The notes beneath the pieces were generated by a model that was not told where the DNA came from, did no database searches, and saw only the letters and a list, made by a program, of their open reading frames with translations. From CAYLZO01 sp964387775 (GTDB lineage Bacteria; Chloroflexota; Anaerolineae; JAAYZQ01), in NCBI GenBank assembly GCA_964387775.1, contig CAYLZO010000085.1:1-18922 (forward strand): 18,922 bases of DNA, written 5' to 3'. Shown here one piece after another: positions 1-7,139 of the stretch (positions are counted from its first letter, which is position 1; every line of letters begins with the position of its first letter). The position numbers were made by a program, and so were the translations under genes.

Positions 1-294
1 CTAAGGAAGGTGTAGGCCGTTGCTGCAGGAACCATTCAGCAGACAACGTGGTCGTACCTGTGCTCCGATTATATCAGGTCCGTCTGTCAGACGCAACGCT
101 ACAAGGTGGTAATCAGACCACCTAAATCTGGTCAACAAGCGTGCTGAACGAGTACCTTGTATAGGGTAGAGGCTACCACAAATGTGGTAGTGGGGACATC
201 CTATCTTGCAGAGAATTGTGCCTCAAAACGGATGGTTCTTTTGCCTTGCTTGGAACTGATCGGCAGAGTTCTGAGTGGATCGCATTACAAACAA

Positions 295-339
295 AAGCGG
301 GGCGCTACGTTTGCGCGTCCCGCTTCCCGCATGTGCGGG
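295..339 (-). terminator. Probable rho-independent terminator downstream of the toxin-antitoxin pair (possibly bidirectional)
   Basis: AAGCGGG (295-301) plus GCGC (302-305) pairs with GCGC (313-316) plus CCCGCTT (319-325), leaving a 2-nt bulge. Read on the minus strand the stem is followed by TTTTGTTTG, as expected for a terminator of the minus-strand transcript ending at 470. A second hairpin, CCCGCA-TG-TGCGGG at 326-339, lies beside it and is followed on the plus strand by TATTTCTCTT, so the pair may also stop plus-strand transcription entering from outside the window. Confidence 0.6.
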
Positions 340-351
340 TATTTCTCTTGA

Positions 352-369
352 GTACCCCCGGGGGAGTAC
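352..369. repeat. Short GC-rich palindrome
   Basis: GTAC followed by CCCC and then GGGG leading into GTAC forms a near-perfect palindrome with one extra GA. It lies between the double-hairpin terminator and the toxin remnant. No function can be assigned. Confidence 0.45.
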
Positions 370-469
370 GAACAACAGGACCGCACGCCATCGTGCCATT
401 CTCATTGTGACACTGAACAATCAACGACGCAATTGTGCTGCCACGACATTGCGCCGACTATCATGCCAA

Positions 470-691
470 CTATACTTCCAGCTGAAAACAAACGGCCTCG
501 CGAATTGCCTGACAGAGCTCTGGATCGTCCAACTCTCCCCAGTCCTGTTCGAGTCTGCTTTTGTCCAATGTTCGAATCTGGTAGCAAAGGGCGATCGAGT
601 CTGCTCTCAAGCCACCGGTTCCCGCCGACAGCAGAACCTCGTTCGGATAAATGGTACGTTCTGGAGATTTCCGCGAGGTCAAAGGAATCAC
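470..691 (-). pseudogene. MazF/PemK-type toxin, N-terminally truncated
   Basis: The 73-residue product matches the C-terminal half of MazF/PemK mRNA-interferase toxins: a PLTS strand end at the start, YPNEVLL, then GLRADSIALCYQIRTLDKSRL and a final helix ending in FQL. Full-length members are about 105-120 residues and begin with a strand carrying RGxxW and a TRPA segment, which supply much of the RNA-binding and catalytic surface; neither is present. The frame can be read back past the GTG at 691 to a stop at 761-763, but that stretch lies antiphase inside the antitoxin gene and shows no toxin sequence. The antitoxin stops only 5 nt upstream, so the missing part was probably deleted at the junction. 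It is likely inactive as an RNase. Confidence 0.75.
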
Positions 692-696
692 ATTAA

Positions 697-930
697 CTAC
701 TCGGCATCCGCCTCTGCATATGCCGACATGGTTTCGTGCAAATCGGCCAGAAAATGGGGATCATGAGCCGCCTGCCGCATCCTCTCAAGCTTTCTCACAT
801 CGTTGATAACTGGAAACTGCTGCTCCAGGATCTCCTCTACCACTGCGAACTGCTCCAGAGGCAAGATCACGCCCACTGGCTTGCCTGCTGAATCCGCAAT
901 GAACTGACGCTTCAGTACCACTTCACTCAT
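697..930 (-). CDS. Antitoxin of a MazF/PemK-type toxin-antitoxin pair
   Basis: This 77-residue acidic protein has an N-terminal segment (SAGKPVGVILPLEQFAVVEEIL) typical of small Phd/prevent-host-death-like or related antitoxins that bind DNA through the N-terminus. Its C-terminal tail (DPHFLADLHETMSAYAEADAE) resembles toxin-wrapping tails. It appears full length, starting at ATG 930 with AAGGAGG four bases upstream. In such operons the antitoxin comes first and represses its own promoter; here the downstream toxin is headless. The antitoxin could persist as an orphan protecting against related toxins or as a repressor. Family assignment rests on sequence style and on the adjacent toxin remnant. 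Confidence 0.75.
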   Translation of the reverse strand: MSEVVLKRQFIADSAGKPVGVILPLEQFAVVEEILEQQFPVINDVRKLERMRQAAHDPHFLADLHETMSAYAEADAE

Positions 931-1007
931 TCGGCCTCCTTGCAGCCCTACCAGATGACTGGCCCCTTACCGCTCCCGCTCATAGGCTCACCGACCTCTT
1001 CTTGTAT

Positions 1008-1266
1008 CCTAACCCGGACAAGCCGGAACCAAAAGGACGAAATGCGGCCCACAAAATCCTCGCCCAATATGCCAGGATTTCATGGGTTAGGCCCTAACCC
1101 GGTCAGAGCCGGAACCAAAAGGGCCCATGCTGCCCCGAAATCCTTGCTCAATGTGCCGGGATTTCGTGGGTTAGGCCCTAACCCGGATAAACCGGAACCA
1201 AAAGGGCGAAACGCTGCCCACAAAATTCTTGCCCAACATGCCAGGATTTCCTGGGTTAGGCCCTAA
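1008..1266. repeat. Three-unit tandem array of ~85-bp palindromic repeats
   Basis: Units start at 1008, 1093 and 1177 (spacing 85 and 84 bp), with a terminal half-site ending near 1266. Unit junctions carry the palindrome GGGTTAGGCCCTAACCC (1084-1100 and 1168-1184; truncated copy at 1253-1266). Inside each unit an inverted repeat can form a stem: AAATCCT/AGGATTT in unit 1 (1054-1060 and 1074-1080), CGAAATCC/GGATTTCG in unit 2 (1136-1143 and 1159-1166) and AAATTCT/AGGATTT with a G-U pair in unit 3. An outer CCCA/TGGG pairing extends it in units 1 and 3. The 84/85-bp periodicity breaks reading frame, arguing against a coding role. Dispersed or transcribed palindromic elements are plausible. Confidence 0.85.
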
Positions 1267-1327
1267 TTATACAACGAGTTGGCAACAGGAGTCAATTGCC
1301 GAGAGTGAGGGAGAGGGGCGTACCTGA

Positions 1328-1666
1328 TCCTGGTGGGGAAAACTGCTGCGCGGGGAGCTGTCGCAGGTGATGGACTACGCTGTGACGGCTCTGCGCGAGG
1401 GTGTCCGTTGCCTCTTGTTTTTGGGATACAAAGGCGATCAGGCCGAGTTTGTGCCGGCGACGGGCGAGCTGTCTGAGGCGTTTGGCCTGCTCACCGGCTT
1501 GGGGCGTGAGCTGGGCGTCCCTGTAGCGGCCGACGACTACACTCGGCGGCGGCTGGGGTTGACGGCTACCTGCGGAGAGGGGTTTTTGCGCGTCAATCTC
1601 GATGGCACCCGCGAGGTTTGTTGCTTCCCTGCCTGCGAATATCGGGGGCAGAAGACACCCGGATGA
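1328..1666 (+). pseudogene. Remnant resembling the C-terminus of a radical-SAM/SPASM-type protein
   Basis: The frame opens right after a stop at 1325-1327 and runs to 1666. From the GTG at 1367 it reads as a coherent globular segment: an ALREGVRCLLFLGYKGDQAEF strand-helix, an amphipathic helix, GVPVAADDYT, then CGEGFLRVNLDGT with a CC pair and another C soon after. The pattern C-x-G, 'DGT' and clustered cysteines resembles the auxiliary cluster-binding C-terminal region of radical-SAM proteins, but no CxxxCxxC core is present upstream, where the repeat array lies. A resemblance to SfsA was considered and is weaker. I call it a 5'-truncated remnant; the family is tentative. Confidence 0.5.
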
Positions 1667-1677
1667 CCGGCGGCTGG

Positions 1678-1705
1678 CTGGTAGAACGCCTATGCGTTCT
1701 GCCAG
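1678..1705. repeat. 12-bp-stem hairpin between convergent genes
   Basis: CTGGTAGAACGC (1678-1689) pairs with GCGTTCTGCCAG (1694-1705) with one G-T pair and a 4-nt loop. It lies just after the end of the plus-strand remnant and downstream of the minus-strand dnaK, so it may help end transcription from either side or be a dispersed intergenic palindrome. Confidence 0.7.
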
Positions 1706-1717
1706 GGAGAAAGAATG

Positions 1718-1769
1718 GGACACGGATTCCACGGATTGGACGTCACGATCATCCGCGGAATCCGTGTCC
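1718..1769 (-). terminator. Long hairpin, candidate terminator of the chaperone operon
   Basis: An 18-nt arm at 1718-1735 (GGACACGGATTCCACGGA) pairs with 1752-1769 at 17 of 18 positions (the exception is a G-T type), with a 16-nt loop. On the minus strand it lies about 20 nt beyond the dnaK stop codon and is followed by CATTCTTTCT, a moderately T-rich tract. Similar 'GGATTCC ACGGAT' palindromes are common intergenic elements in environmental bacteria (recollection, not checked), so a dispersed repeat co-opted as terminator is equally possible. Confidence 0.6.
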
Positions 1770-1789
1770 GGCGGGCGTCTCGCTGTCGA

Positions 1790-3514
1790 TTATTCTTCCA
1801 ACTCGTAGAGCAGGTCGGTCAGTTCCTCCAGCCAGTCATCCAATCCGGCTTCGTCGCCCAGCCGGAGGGCCTCGTCGATTGCGGCCAACGCCTCGAGCAG
1901 ATCCTCGGCGTCCTCGGCTGCCAGGTCTCTGCTCTGCAGCAGTTCCCGGCCCCGCTCCACCAGCGCCTGGCCGGCCTCGTCGAGCGATAGCGTGGGCATC
2001 GTTTCCGCCAAGCGCTCCTGGGCCTGGCTAATCTCCTCCTGGCTTAACCGCTCCTTCGAAGCGGTCACGGTGATGCCCGCCTCCTGGCCGCTCCCCCGGT
2101 CGTAGGCTTTTACGTTCAGGATGCCATTCACGTCCAGGCTGAACTGGACCTGAACCTCGGCCAACTCCCCTTCCTTCTCTGGCTTCAAATCGGTGAACAG
2201 GAACTCGCCCAGGAGGGTGTTTTTGCTGGCGATGGGGTTTTCGCCTTGATAAACCTTGAGTTCCACCTTGTCCTGCTTTGGGTGGAGCGTGGTATAGACT
2301 TCCTCCTTCGTCACCGGGATGGTCGAATTGCGGTGGATGATGACGCTGTAGCGGTCGTCCACCACACCCCGCCAACTGAGCTCGGCCACCTCAATACCCA
2401 GCGAATAGGGGGTCACGTCTACGAGGATGGCCTCGATGGGCTGCCCGGCGATGATGGCCGCCTGGACGCCGGCCCCCAGGGCCACTGCCTCGGAGGGATC
2501 GATTTCCTGGCGGGGATCGAGGCCGGTGGCGTCGGCCACCAGCTCCCAGACGGCCGGGATGTAGGTCGAGCCGCCGACCAAGAGGACTTTGTCCAGGTCC
2601 TTGACCGTCATCTCCGCGTCGGTCAGCGCCTGCTGGATCGAGGTCCGCGTCGAACCGACGAGGGGGTCGATCAACGCCTCGAACTCGTGGCGACTGACCT
2701 CCACTTCCAGGTGCAGGGGCACGCTCCCTTTTTCACCCAGGTATTCCTCCCGCACCCAGGCGTAGGGGTGGTCCGAGAGCTCGATCTTGGCCTGTTCGGC
2801 GGCGCGGGTCAAGCGGGCCATGGCCCGGCGGTCGTTCCGCACGTCCACGCCGTGCCGATCCTCGAATTCCTGGCGCAGGTGCTCGGCCAGGAGGGCGTCA
2901 AAATCGTCGCCGCCCAGGCGGGTGTTGCCGTGGCTGGCCCGCACCTCCACCACGCCGCTGACCATTTCCACCAACGACACGTCAAAGGTGCCGCCCCCCA
3001 GATCGTAGATCAGCACCACCTGGTCCTCCTCCCGGTCCAGGCCGTAGGCCAAGGCTGCGGCCGTGGGCTCGTTGATGATGCGGCGCACGTCCAGGCTGGC
3101 GATCTGGCCGGCGTCCTGGGTCGCCTGGCGGGCCGCGTCGGGGAAATAGGCCGGCACGGTGATTACCGCCTGTTGTACCGGATGGCCCAGGTTGTTCTCG
3201 GCCACCTTCTTGAGTTCGCGTAGAATAAAAGCCGAGATCTCCTGGGGGCTAAAGGTGTGCTGCCCCAGCGTCACCTGCCGGTCGGTGCCCATGTCGCGCT
3301 TGATGGAGCGCACGGTCTTGTCCGGGGCCAGGACCCACTGGTTGAGTGCCGGCGTGCCTACCAACCACTCCCCCTGGGGGGACAGTCCGACCACCGAGGG
3401 CATGATCCGCTCGCTTTTGGTCGGCAGGATGGCCGGGCGGCCGCCCCTGACCACGCTCACGGCCGAAAAGGTTGTGCCCAGGTCTATGCCGATGATAACT
3501 TGCTCGTTGCTCAT
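1790..3514 (-). CDS. dnaK: DnaK-type Hsp70 chaperone with a shortened lid
   Basis: This is a cytosolic ATP-driven chaperone that binds unfolded segments, works with a J-protein and is recycled by GrpE. The nucleotide-binding domain shows phosphate-1 DLGTTFS (11-17), phosphate-2 DLGGGTFDVS (171-180) and adenosine motif LLVGGSTYIP (311-320). The interdomain linker around ILVDVTP (363-369) leads into PYSLGIE and a beta substrate-binding domain to about 488. The helical lid is only about 85 residues and ends in an acidic tail (LYELEE), giving 574 residues against about 610-640 for housekeeping DnaK. ATG 3514 has GAGGTGAGG upstream. It is the last gene of a TPR/J/GrpE/DnaK operon, 40 nt after grpE. 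No CIRCE element was seen upstream of the operon. It is probably a specialised paralogue rather than the main DnaK. Confidence 0.93.
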   Translation of the reverse strand: MSNEQVIIGIDLGTTFSAVSVVRGGRPAILPTKSERIMPSVVGLSPQGEWLVGTPALNQWVLAPDKTVRSIKRDMGTDRQVTLGQHTFSPQEISAFILRELKKVAENNLGHPVQQAVITVPAYFPDAARQATQDAGQIASLDVRRIINEPTAAALAYGLDREEDQVVLIYDLGGGTFDVSLVEMVSGVVEVRASHGNTRLGGDDFDALLAEHLRQEFEDRHGVDVRNDRRAMARLTRAAEQAKIELSDHPYAWVREEYLGEKGSVPLHLEVEVSRHEFEALIDPLVGSTRTSIQQALTDAEMTVKDLDKVLLVGGSTYIPAVWELVADATGLDPRQEIDPSEAVALGAGVQAAIIAGQPIEAILVDVTPYSLGIEVAELSWRGVVDDRYSVIIHRNSTIPVTKEEVYTTLHPKQDKVELKVYQGENPIASKNTLLGEFLFTDLKPEKEGELAEVQVQFSLDVNGILNVKAYDRGSGQEAGITVTASKERLSQEEISQAQERLAETMPTLSLDEAGQALVERGRELLQSRDLAAEDAEDLLEALAAIDEALRLGDEAGLDDWLEELTDLLYELEE

Positions 3515-3554
3515 AGTTTTTCCTCACCTCAGTCAAGAATTGGTGTCGTGCCCG

Positions 3555-4184
3555 TTAGCCGGGCGCGCGATCTTGGGAGCCGCCTGCCCGGTTCCGCACC
3601 ACGACGACCTCGGCGAAACGGAGCACCTCGTCACCCAGGGCGTAGCCCCGCCGCTCCTCGGTCACGATCTGGCCGTCGGGCAACGAGTCGTCTGCCACGG
3701 CCTCTACGGCCACGTGGCGATAGGGGTCAAAGGGCTGCCCGACGGTGGGTATCGGCTCGACGCCGGCCTCCTTCAGAACGGCCAGCAGGCGCTCGCGCAA
3801 GAGGCGCTGGCCATCGAGCCAGGCGACGAGGATTCGTGCCGCCGGCGCGCCCTGGCGGTGCAGGCGGTAGGCCTGGCGCGCCCCACTCTTCAGCCCCGCC
3901 TCCAGCCCGTCGAGGACCGGCAGCAGGCTTTCCAAAACCTCCAGGCGGGCCTCGCGCCGCGCTTCTGCCACAGCCGCTTCCTGCCGCTCGACGGCCGCCT
4001 GGAGCGTTTCGAGGGCTGTTTCCAGGCGCTCTACCTGGGCCTGGGCCAGGGTGTTGGCCTTGTACTGCTCGCGGCCCAACTTGCCCAGCTCTTTTTCTAG
4101 CTTGGCCAGGCCGTCGGCCGGCACCTGCCCCTGGCTTGCAAGGAAATCACTCACGGTTTCCCACACGTGGCGTTTGTGGCTCAT
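3555..4184 (-). CDS. grpE: GrpE nucleotide-exchange factor
   Basis: GrpE dimers exchange ADP for ATP on DnaK. The 209-residue protein has a long N-terminal coiled coil (about 25-85, rich in E, K, Q, A and L), a four-helix-bundle segment (85-140) and the signature beta domain: FDPYRHVAV (152-160), then GQIVTEERRGYALGDEVLRFAEVVVV (171-196). The N-terminal section MSHKRHVWETVSDFLASQG before the coiled coil is unusual, replacing the acidic disordered tail of many GrpE proteins. It lies 26 nt after the J-domain gene and 40 nt before dnaK, consistent with one transcript. The upstream ribosome site is weak (GGGGACTAGACGG), suggesting coupled translation. Confidence 0.92.
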   Translation of the reverse strand: MSHKRHVWETVSDFLASQGQVPADGLAKLEKELGKLGREQYKANTLAQAQVERLETALETLQAAVERQEAAVAEARREARLEVLESLLPVLDGLEAGLKSGARQAYRLHRQGAPAARILVAWLDGQRLLRERLLAVLKEAGVEPIPTVGQPFDPYRHVAVEAVADDSLPDGQIVTEERRGYALGDEVLRFAEVVVVRNRAGGSQDRAPG

Positions 4185-4210
4185 CCGTCTAGTCCCCAGC
4201 TACCTTGCAC

Positions 4211-4561
4211 TTACAGATGCACCGATTCATAGTCGTCGCGAAAGTCCTCGCGGGCCAGGTCGGTAAACGCCTTGGCGGCGGCCAGCACGGCCTTCGGGGC
4301 GAGTTCCAGGTCAAAGGAGGTCATCGGCACCTCGGCCGGCGGCTCTCCGGGCGGCGGGGCCTTGAGCAGGTAGAGGTCCGTGACCGCGCGCCGTTCGTCA
4401 CTGCGAAGCTGTTCATAAGCCGCGCGGATGGCCTTGAATGCCTCTGGGTCCGTCTCGGGCGGGTGCTCGCGCACCTGGCGAAAATAGGCCCGGCGGATCT
4501 CGTCGTGGCTGGCCCCTCGCTCCAGGTCCAGCACTCGATATGGATCCAAAATCTCTTTCAT
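4211..4561 (-). CDS. Short J-domain protein with HPP instead of HPD
   Basis: The 116-residue protein has a compressed J-domain: helix I (DPYRVLDLERGAS, 6-18), helix II (HDEIRRAYFRQVREH, 19-33), a very short loop, and helix III (PEAFKAIRAAYEQLRSDERRAV, 39-60). The invariant HPD tripeptide needed to stimulate Hsp70 ATPase reads HPP (33-35; codons at 4457-4465), and the usual K-rich loop after it is missing. A 50-residue tail without Gly/Phe-rich or zinc-finger regions follows. It starts 7 nt after the TPR gene's stop, with an AGG that overlaps that stop codon. Its position between a TPR protein and GrpE/DnaK implies it docks on this DnaK, but whether it stimulates hydrolysis is open. Not a canonical DnaJ. 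Confidence 0.85.
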   Translation of the reverse strand: MKEILDPYRVLDLERGASHDEIRRAYFRQVREHPPETDPEAFKAIRAAYEQLRSDERRAVTDLYLLKAPPPGEPPAEVPMTSFDLELAPKAVLAAAKAFTDLAREDFRDDYESVHL

Positions 4562-4568
4562 CCAGTCA

Positions 4569-6758
4569 TCACCTTCCGGGCAACGGGGGCAATCCCCGTT
4601 CTATCATGTCCAGCGCGTGCTGGAATTCCTCTTTCGTCATCTGAACCGCGGCCAAGAGCTCGTCGTCGCCCTTCACGCGGGCGGTCCGGCGGGCCTGCCG
4701 CCAATAACGGTTGGCCTCCTGCATCTCCCCGGCGGCGCCATAGCTGGCCCCGACGTGATAGTTCGCCCAACCGTGCTCCCGGTCCAGACGGAGGGCCTCG
4801 TCAAAGAAGTGCAGGGCCGGCTCCATCTCGTCGTGGTCTAGATAAAAGACGCCCACGGCCACCAGCCCGTCGGGGTCACCCTCGGCAGCCTTTTCGGCGC
4901 GCTTGACATAGTCGGTACCATAATCGGGCTCGTCCCGGCCAAAGCTGCACTCGGCGATGCCCAGGTAGAACTCGGCGGGCAGGTGTGCCTCCCCATAGTA
5001 TTCTTCGGCCTGGGCAATCACCCACTCGGCCTCAGATGGGTATCCGGCCTCGTGCACAATATCCACGGCCGAGTGATAGAGGCCCAGATCGTCAGGCGCT
5101 ACGGCAAATGCCTCTTTCAGATCTCGCCGGGCGGCCTCGACGTCGTCCTGGTGCAACTCACAATCGGCACAGCCGAGATAGAGGTAGGGTTCATCGGGCA
5201 CGTAGGCAACCGCTTCGCGCAGGGCTTCCAGGGCTCGGTCAAAATCTCCGCGTTGCAGGAGGCGAGTCCCCTGGCGTGTGAGAACCCCGGCCAGGCGCTC
5301 CCGGGCTTCGAGGTGATCGGGCGCCAATTCCAGCACCTGCTCCCAGATCTGCCGGGCCCGGGCCAGGTAGCCGTCCATTTCGTCGATGCGCGCCGCACGA
5401 ACCAGGGCGCCGACCTTGTCCGGATCGCGGTCGAGGATACGCCCGATCTCGTTGCTGGCCGCGTCCCACTGGTCATTGGCGCTCAAGGCATCCACCAGCT
5501 CCAACCGCAGGTCGAGGTTCTCGGGATCGTTCCTGACGGCGTTGCGCAGCGTGGTGATGGCCTCCTCTACGTCACCGGCCTGGGCGTAACACTCGGCCAC
5601 GTGGCCCCACAAGAGGGCAACCTGCTTAGAGGTCAGGGCGTCGGGGGCATCGGCCTTGCGAGGTCGGCGACGGACGACTTCGCGCCAGAGTTCGGCCGCC
5701 TGGTAGAATTGCCCCGTTTTCTCGTGGGCCAGCGCCAGGTTCTGCACCAGGTCACGGCTGTCCTCGCCCAAATACGCGGCCTTCTGCCAGTGGTCCCGGG
5801 CCGCGCTCCAGCGACCGGCCTGGGCCTCGGTATAGCCGGCCTGCAAGTGAGCCGTAATGGCCCATTGCTCCAGCTCGCGGGTGAACGGCAGCAGATCTTG
5901 GGCTGCGTCTGCCGCTGCCGCTGCCTCGGGCCAGCGGCCTCCGGATGCGACGTCAATGGAACGGCGGCGGTAGAGATGCCCCAGGTTCTTTTCGAACACC
6001 TTTGCTTCCAAGCCCAGGCGACGGGCTGCTTCCCAGTGTGCCTGGGCCATCTCATCCTCTCCCTGGCGGAGCGCATCCAGGCCCAGCGCATAGGCCGCCA
6101 CCGCCCGGACCGGCTCTGGCTGACCATCGGCCTGGACCCACGTCGCGAGTAAATCGCGGGCGTCGCCAGCGCCTGATCGGAGTGCTATCAGCGCTTGCCA
6201 TAGATGTCCTGGATCGGTGGTATCAGGCTGAGGCGGTACCGAAACAGGAACGTCTGGGGCGCCTCGGATCAATGCGACGAGGGGCTTCAGTTCGGCCTGT
6301 TTGTCGAGGGGTAAAGCCTTCCAGGCAGGCGTCTCCTGTGGATTCTCATCTTGCTCCAAATAGACCAAGGCGGCCATCTCGGCGGCACGCGCAAAACCTG
6401 GATCGGCCTCCAACGCCAGGCGATAGCTGGTCAACGCCGTAGCCAGGTGGTCCTGGCGGTGGTGGGCCAGGCCCAGGTGGTAGGCATAGCGGGGCTCGTC
6501 TGGGTCGAGGCGGGTGGCCTCATCCAGATCGGACAGGCCCTGCGCCTCGTCCCCCTGTCGGTAGAATTGGACTTGTCCCCGTCGGAAATAGACCTCGGCG
6601 ATGGCGGAGGCCAATTCCTTCGATGGCTGCGCCTGGTATGCCTTTTCCCAGGCGGCGATGGTCGCGTCGTAGTCTCCCCGGCGAAAGGCTTCTTTGCCCT
6701 GCGCCACCGGATCGGCAGCCGCCCTACGCTTTCTAGTACGCTTCTTTCTCTTGGCCAC
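4569..6758 (-). CDS. Large tetratricopeptide-repeat protein of the chaperone operon
   Basis: This 729-residue protein begins with a very basic tail (MAKRKKRTRKRRAAADP) followed by almost continuous helix-turn-helix TPR units, for example AYHLGLAHHRQDHLATALTSY, AECYAQAGDVEEAITTLRNAV, LYLGCADCELHQDDVEAARR and ANYHVGASYGAAGEMQEANRYW. There is no signal peptide or membrane segment, so it should be cytosolic. TPR arrays bind peptides or protein partners; in some systems they dock Hsp70 tails. As first gene of the operon with a J-protein, GrpE and DnaK, it is a likely client-selector or scaffold, which is inference. The GTG start at 6758 is chosen because AAAGGA lies six bases upstream and the downstream residues begin the basic tail. 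Confidence 0.88.
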   Translation of the reverse strand: MAKRKKRTRKRRAAADPVAQGKEAFRRGDYDATIAAWEKAYQAQPSKELASAIAEVYFRRGQVQFYRQGDEAQGLSDLDEATRLDPDEPRYAYHLGLAHHRQDHLATALTSYRLALEADPGFARAAEMAALVYLEQDENPQETPAWKALPLDKQAELKPLVALIRGAPDVPVSVPPQPDTTDPGHLWQALIALRSGAGDARDLLATWVQADGQPEPVRAVAAYALGLDALRQGEDEMAQAHWEAARRLGLEAKVFEKNLGHLYRRRSIDVASGGRWPEAAAAADAAQDLLPFTRELEQWAITAHLQAGYTEAQAGRWSAARDHWQKAAYLGEDSRDLVQNLALAHEKTGQFYQAAELWREVVRRRPRKADAPDALTSKQVALLWGHVAECYAQAGDVEEAITTLRNAVRNDPENLDLRLELVDALSANDQWDAASNEIGRILDRDPDKVGALVRAARIDEMDGYLARARQIWEQVLELAPDHLEARERLAGVLTRQGTRLLQRGDFDRALEALREAVAYVPDEPYLYLGCADCELHQDDVEAARRDLKEAFAVAPDDLGLYHSAVDIVHEAGYPSEAEWVIAQAEEYYGEAHLPAEFYLGIAECSFGRDEPDYGTDYVKRAEKAAEGDPDGLVAVGVFYLDHDEMEPALHFFDEALRLDREHGWANYHVGASYGAAGEMQEANRYWRQARRTARVKGDDELLAAVQMTKEEFQHALDMIERGLPPLPGR

Positions 6759-6796
6759 TTGAGGTCCTTTCTGGTTGTCGCTTCAGCCGACGACCT

Positions 6797-6825
6797 ATTC
6801 TACACTAACTGGCACATAAAAGCAA
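6797..6825 (-). promoter_or_regulatory. Candidate sigma70-type promoter of the TPR/J/grpE/dnaK operon
   Basis: On the minus strand TTGCTT (6825-6820) and TAGAAT (6802-6797) are separated by 17 bp, and the first gene starts about 40 bp downstream. This fits a housekeeping promoter. No CIRCE inverted repeat (TTAGCACTC/GAGTGCTAA) is visible, so HrcA control is not supported. Confidence 0.55.
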
Positions 6826-6839
6826 TTGGCCAGACGTAG

Positions 6840-7097
6840 AATACGGGATCGAAGCCAAAGACCATCAGCGGGATCTGGGAAGGGAGCGGCGAGTTCGTGG
6901 AGGGCTACGCCAACCTGGCCGTGGACGCTTTGATTTCGGCCCTGGATGCCGGGCAGACCGGTTCTGAGTGGAGCGTGAGCGATCTCGAGTACCACATGGA
7001 CGCCATCCGCGACCACTACCCGGGCTGTGACGCCCAGGATACGGCCTACGTGTTCGAGACCTTGGCCGCAGGGTGCTTCGCTTTGAGCGTGTGTTGA
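6840..7097 (+). pseudogene. Unrecognised coding fragment
   Basis: The frame is open from after a stop at 6837-6839 to the stop at 7095-7097, reading from GTG 6897 as a protein-like sequence (EGYANLAVDALISALDAG, then YHMDAIRDHYPGCDAQDTAYVFETLAAGCFAL). I do not recognise the family. The in-frame residues before the GTG (ISGIWEGSGEFV) look equally coding, but no upstream start exists before the stop, so this may be a 5'-truncated remnant rather than a complete small gene. It points toward the E1-alpha fragment. A minus-strand frame overlaps it but looks like a shadow. Confidence 0.4.
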
Positions 7098-7139
7098 CCC
7101 ACCGGATCGATTTGCTTCGAATGCCCCCCGCGCCGACGC

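Larger units (their letters stand above)
1..469. other. Gene-less, hairpin-rich, AT-richer segment
   Basis: I see no convincing protein gene here on either strand; the short open frames overlap each other and have no recognisable motifs. The stretch is clearly less GC-rich than the rest of the window. It contains several hairpins: GGTGGT/ACCACC at 105-122, an alternative GACCA/TGGTC pairing at 116-133 that would compete with it, and CTACCACA/TGTGGTAG at 173-190 nested inside ATAGG/CCTAT at 161-204. This density could mean a structured RNA or the edge of a mobile element starting outside the window, but I do not recognise RNase P, tmRNA, SRP or 6S RNA signatures. Confidence 0.5.

Noticed and set aside
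318..348. CCCGCATGTGCGGG with flanks looks like a type I-E CRISPR repeat
   Set aside because: It occurs once, with no second copy at spacer distance and no cas genes; it fits better as part of a terminator pair.
1084..1100. GGGTTAGGCCCTAACCC resembles telomere repeats
   Set aside because: Only isolated copies occur, as palindromic junctions of an 85-bp repeat; there is no run of six-base telomeric units.
940..1266. 108-codon plus-strand open frame with apparent internal protein repeats
   Set aside because: It is only the translation of the 85-bp DNA repeats; unit lengths of 85 and 84 bp shift the frame between units, so no repeated protein is conserved.
6759..6850. Heat-shock CIRCE operator upstream of the chaperone operon
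   Set aside because: No TTAGCACTC/GAGTGCTAA inverted repeat is present; only a housekeeping-type promoter can be proposed.
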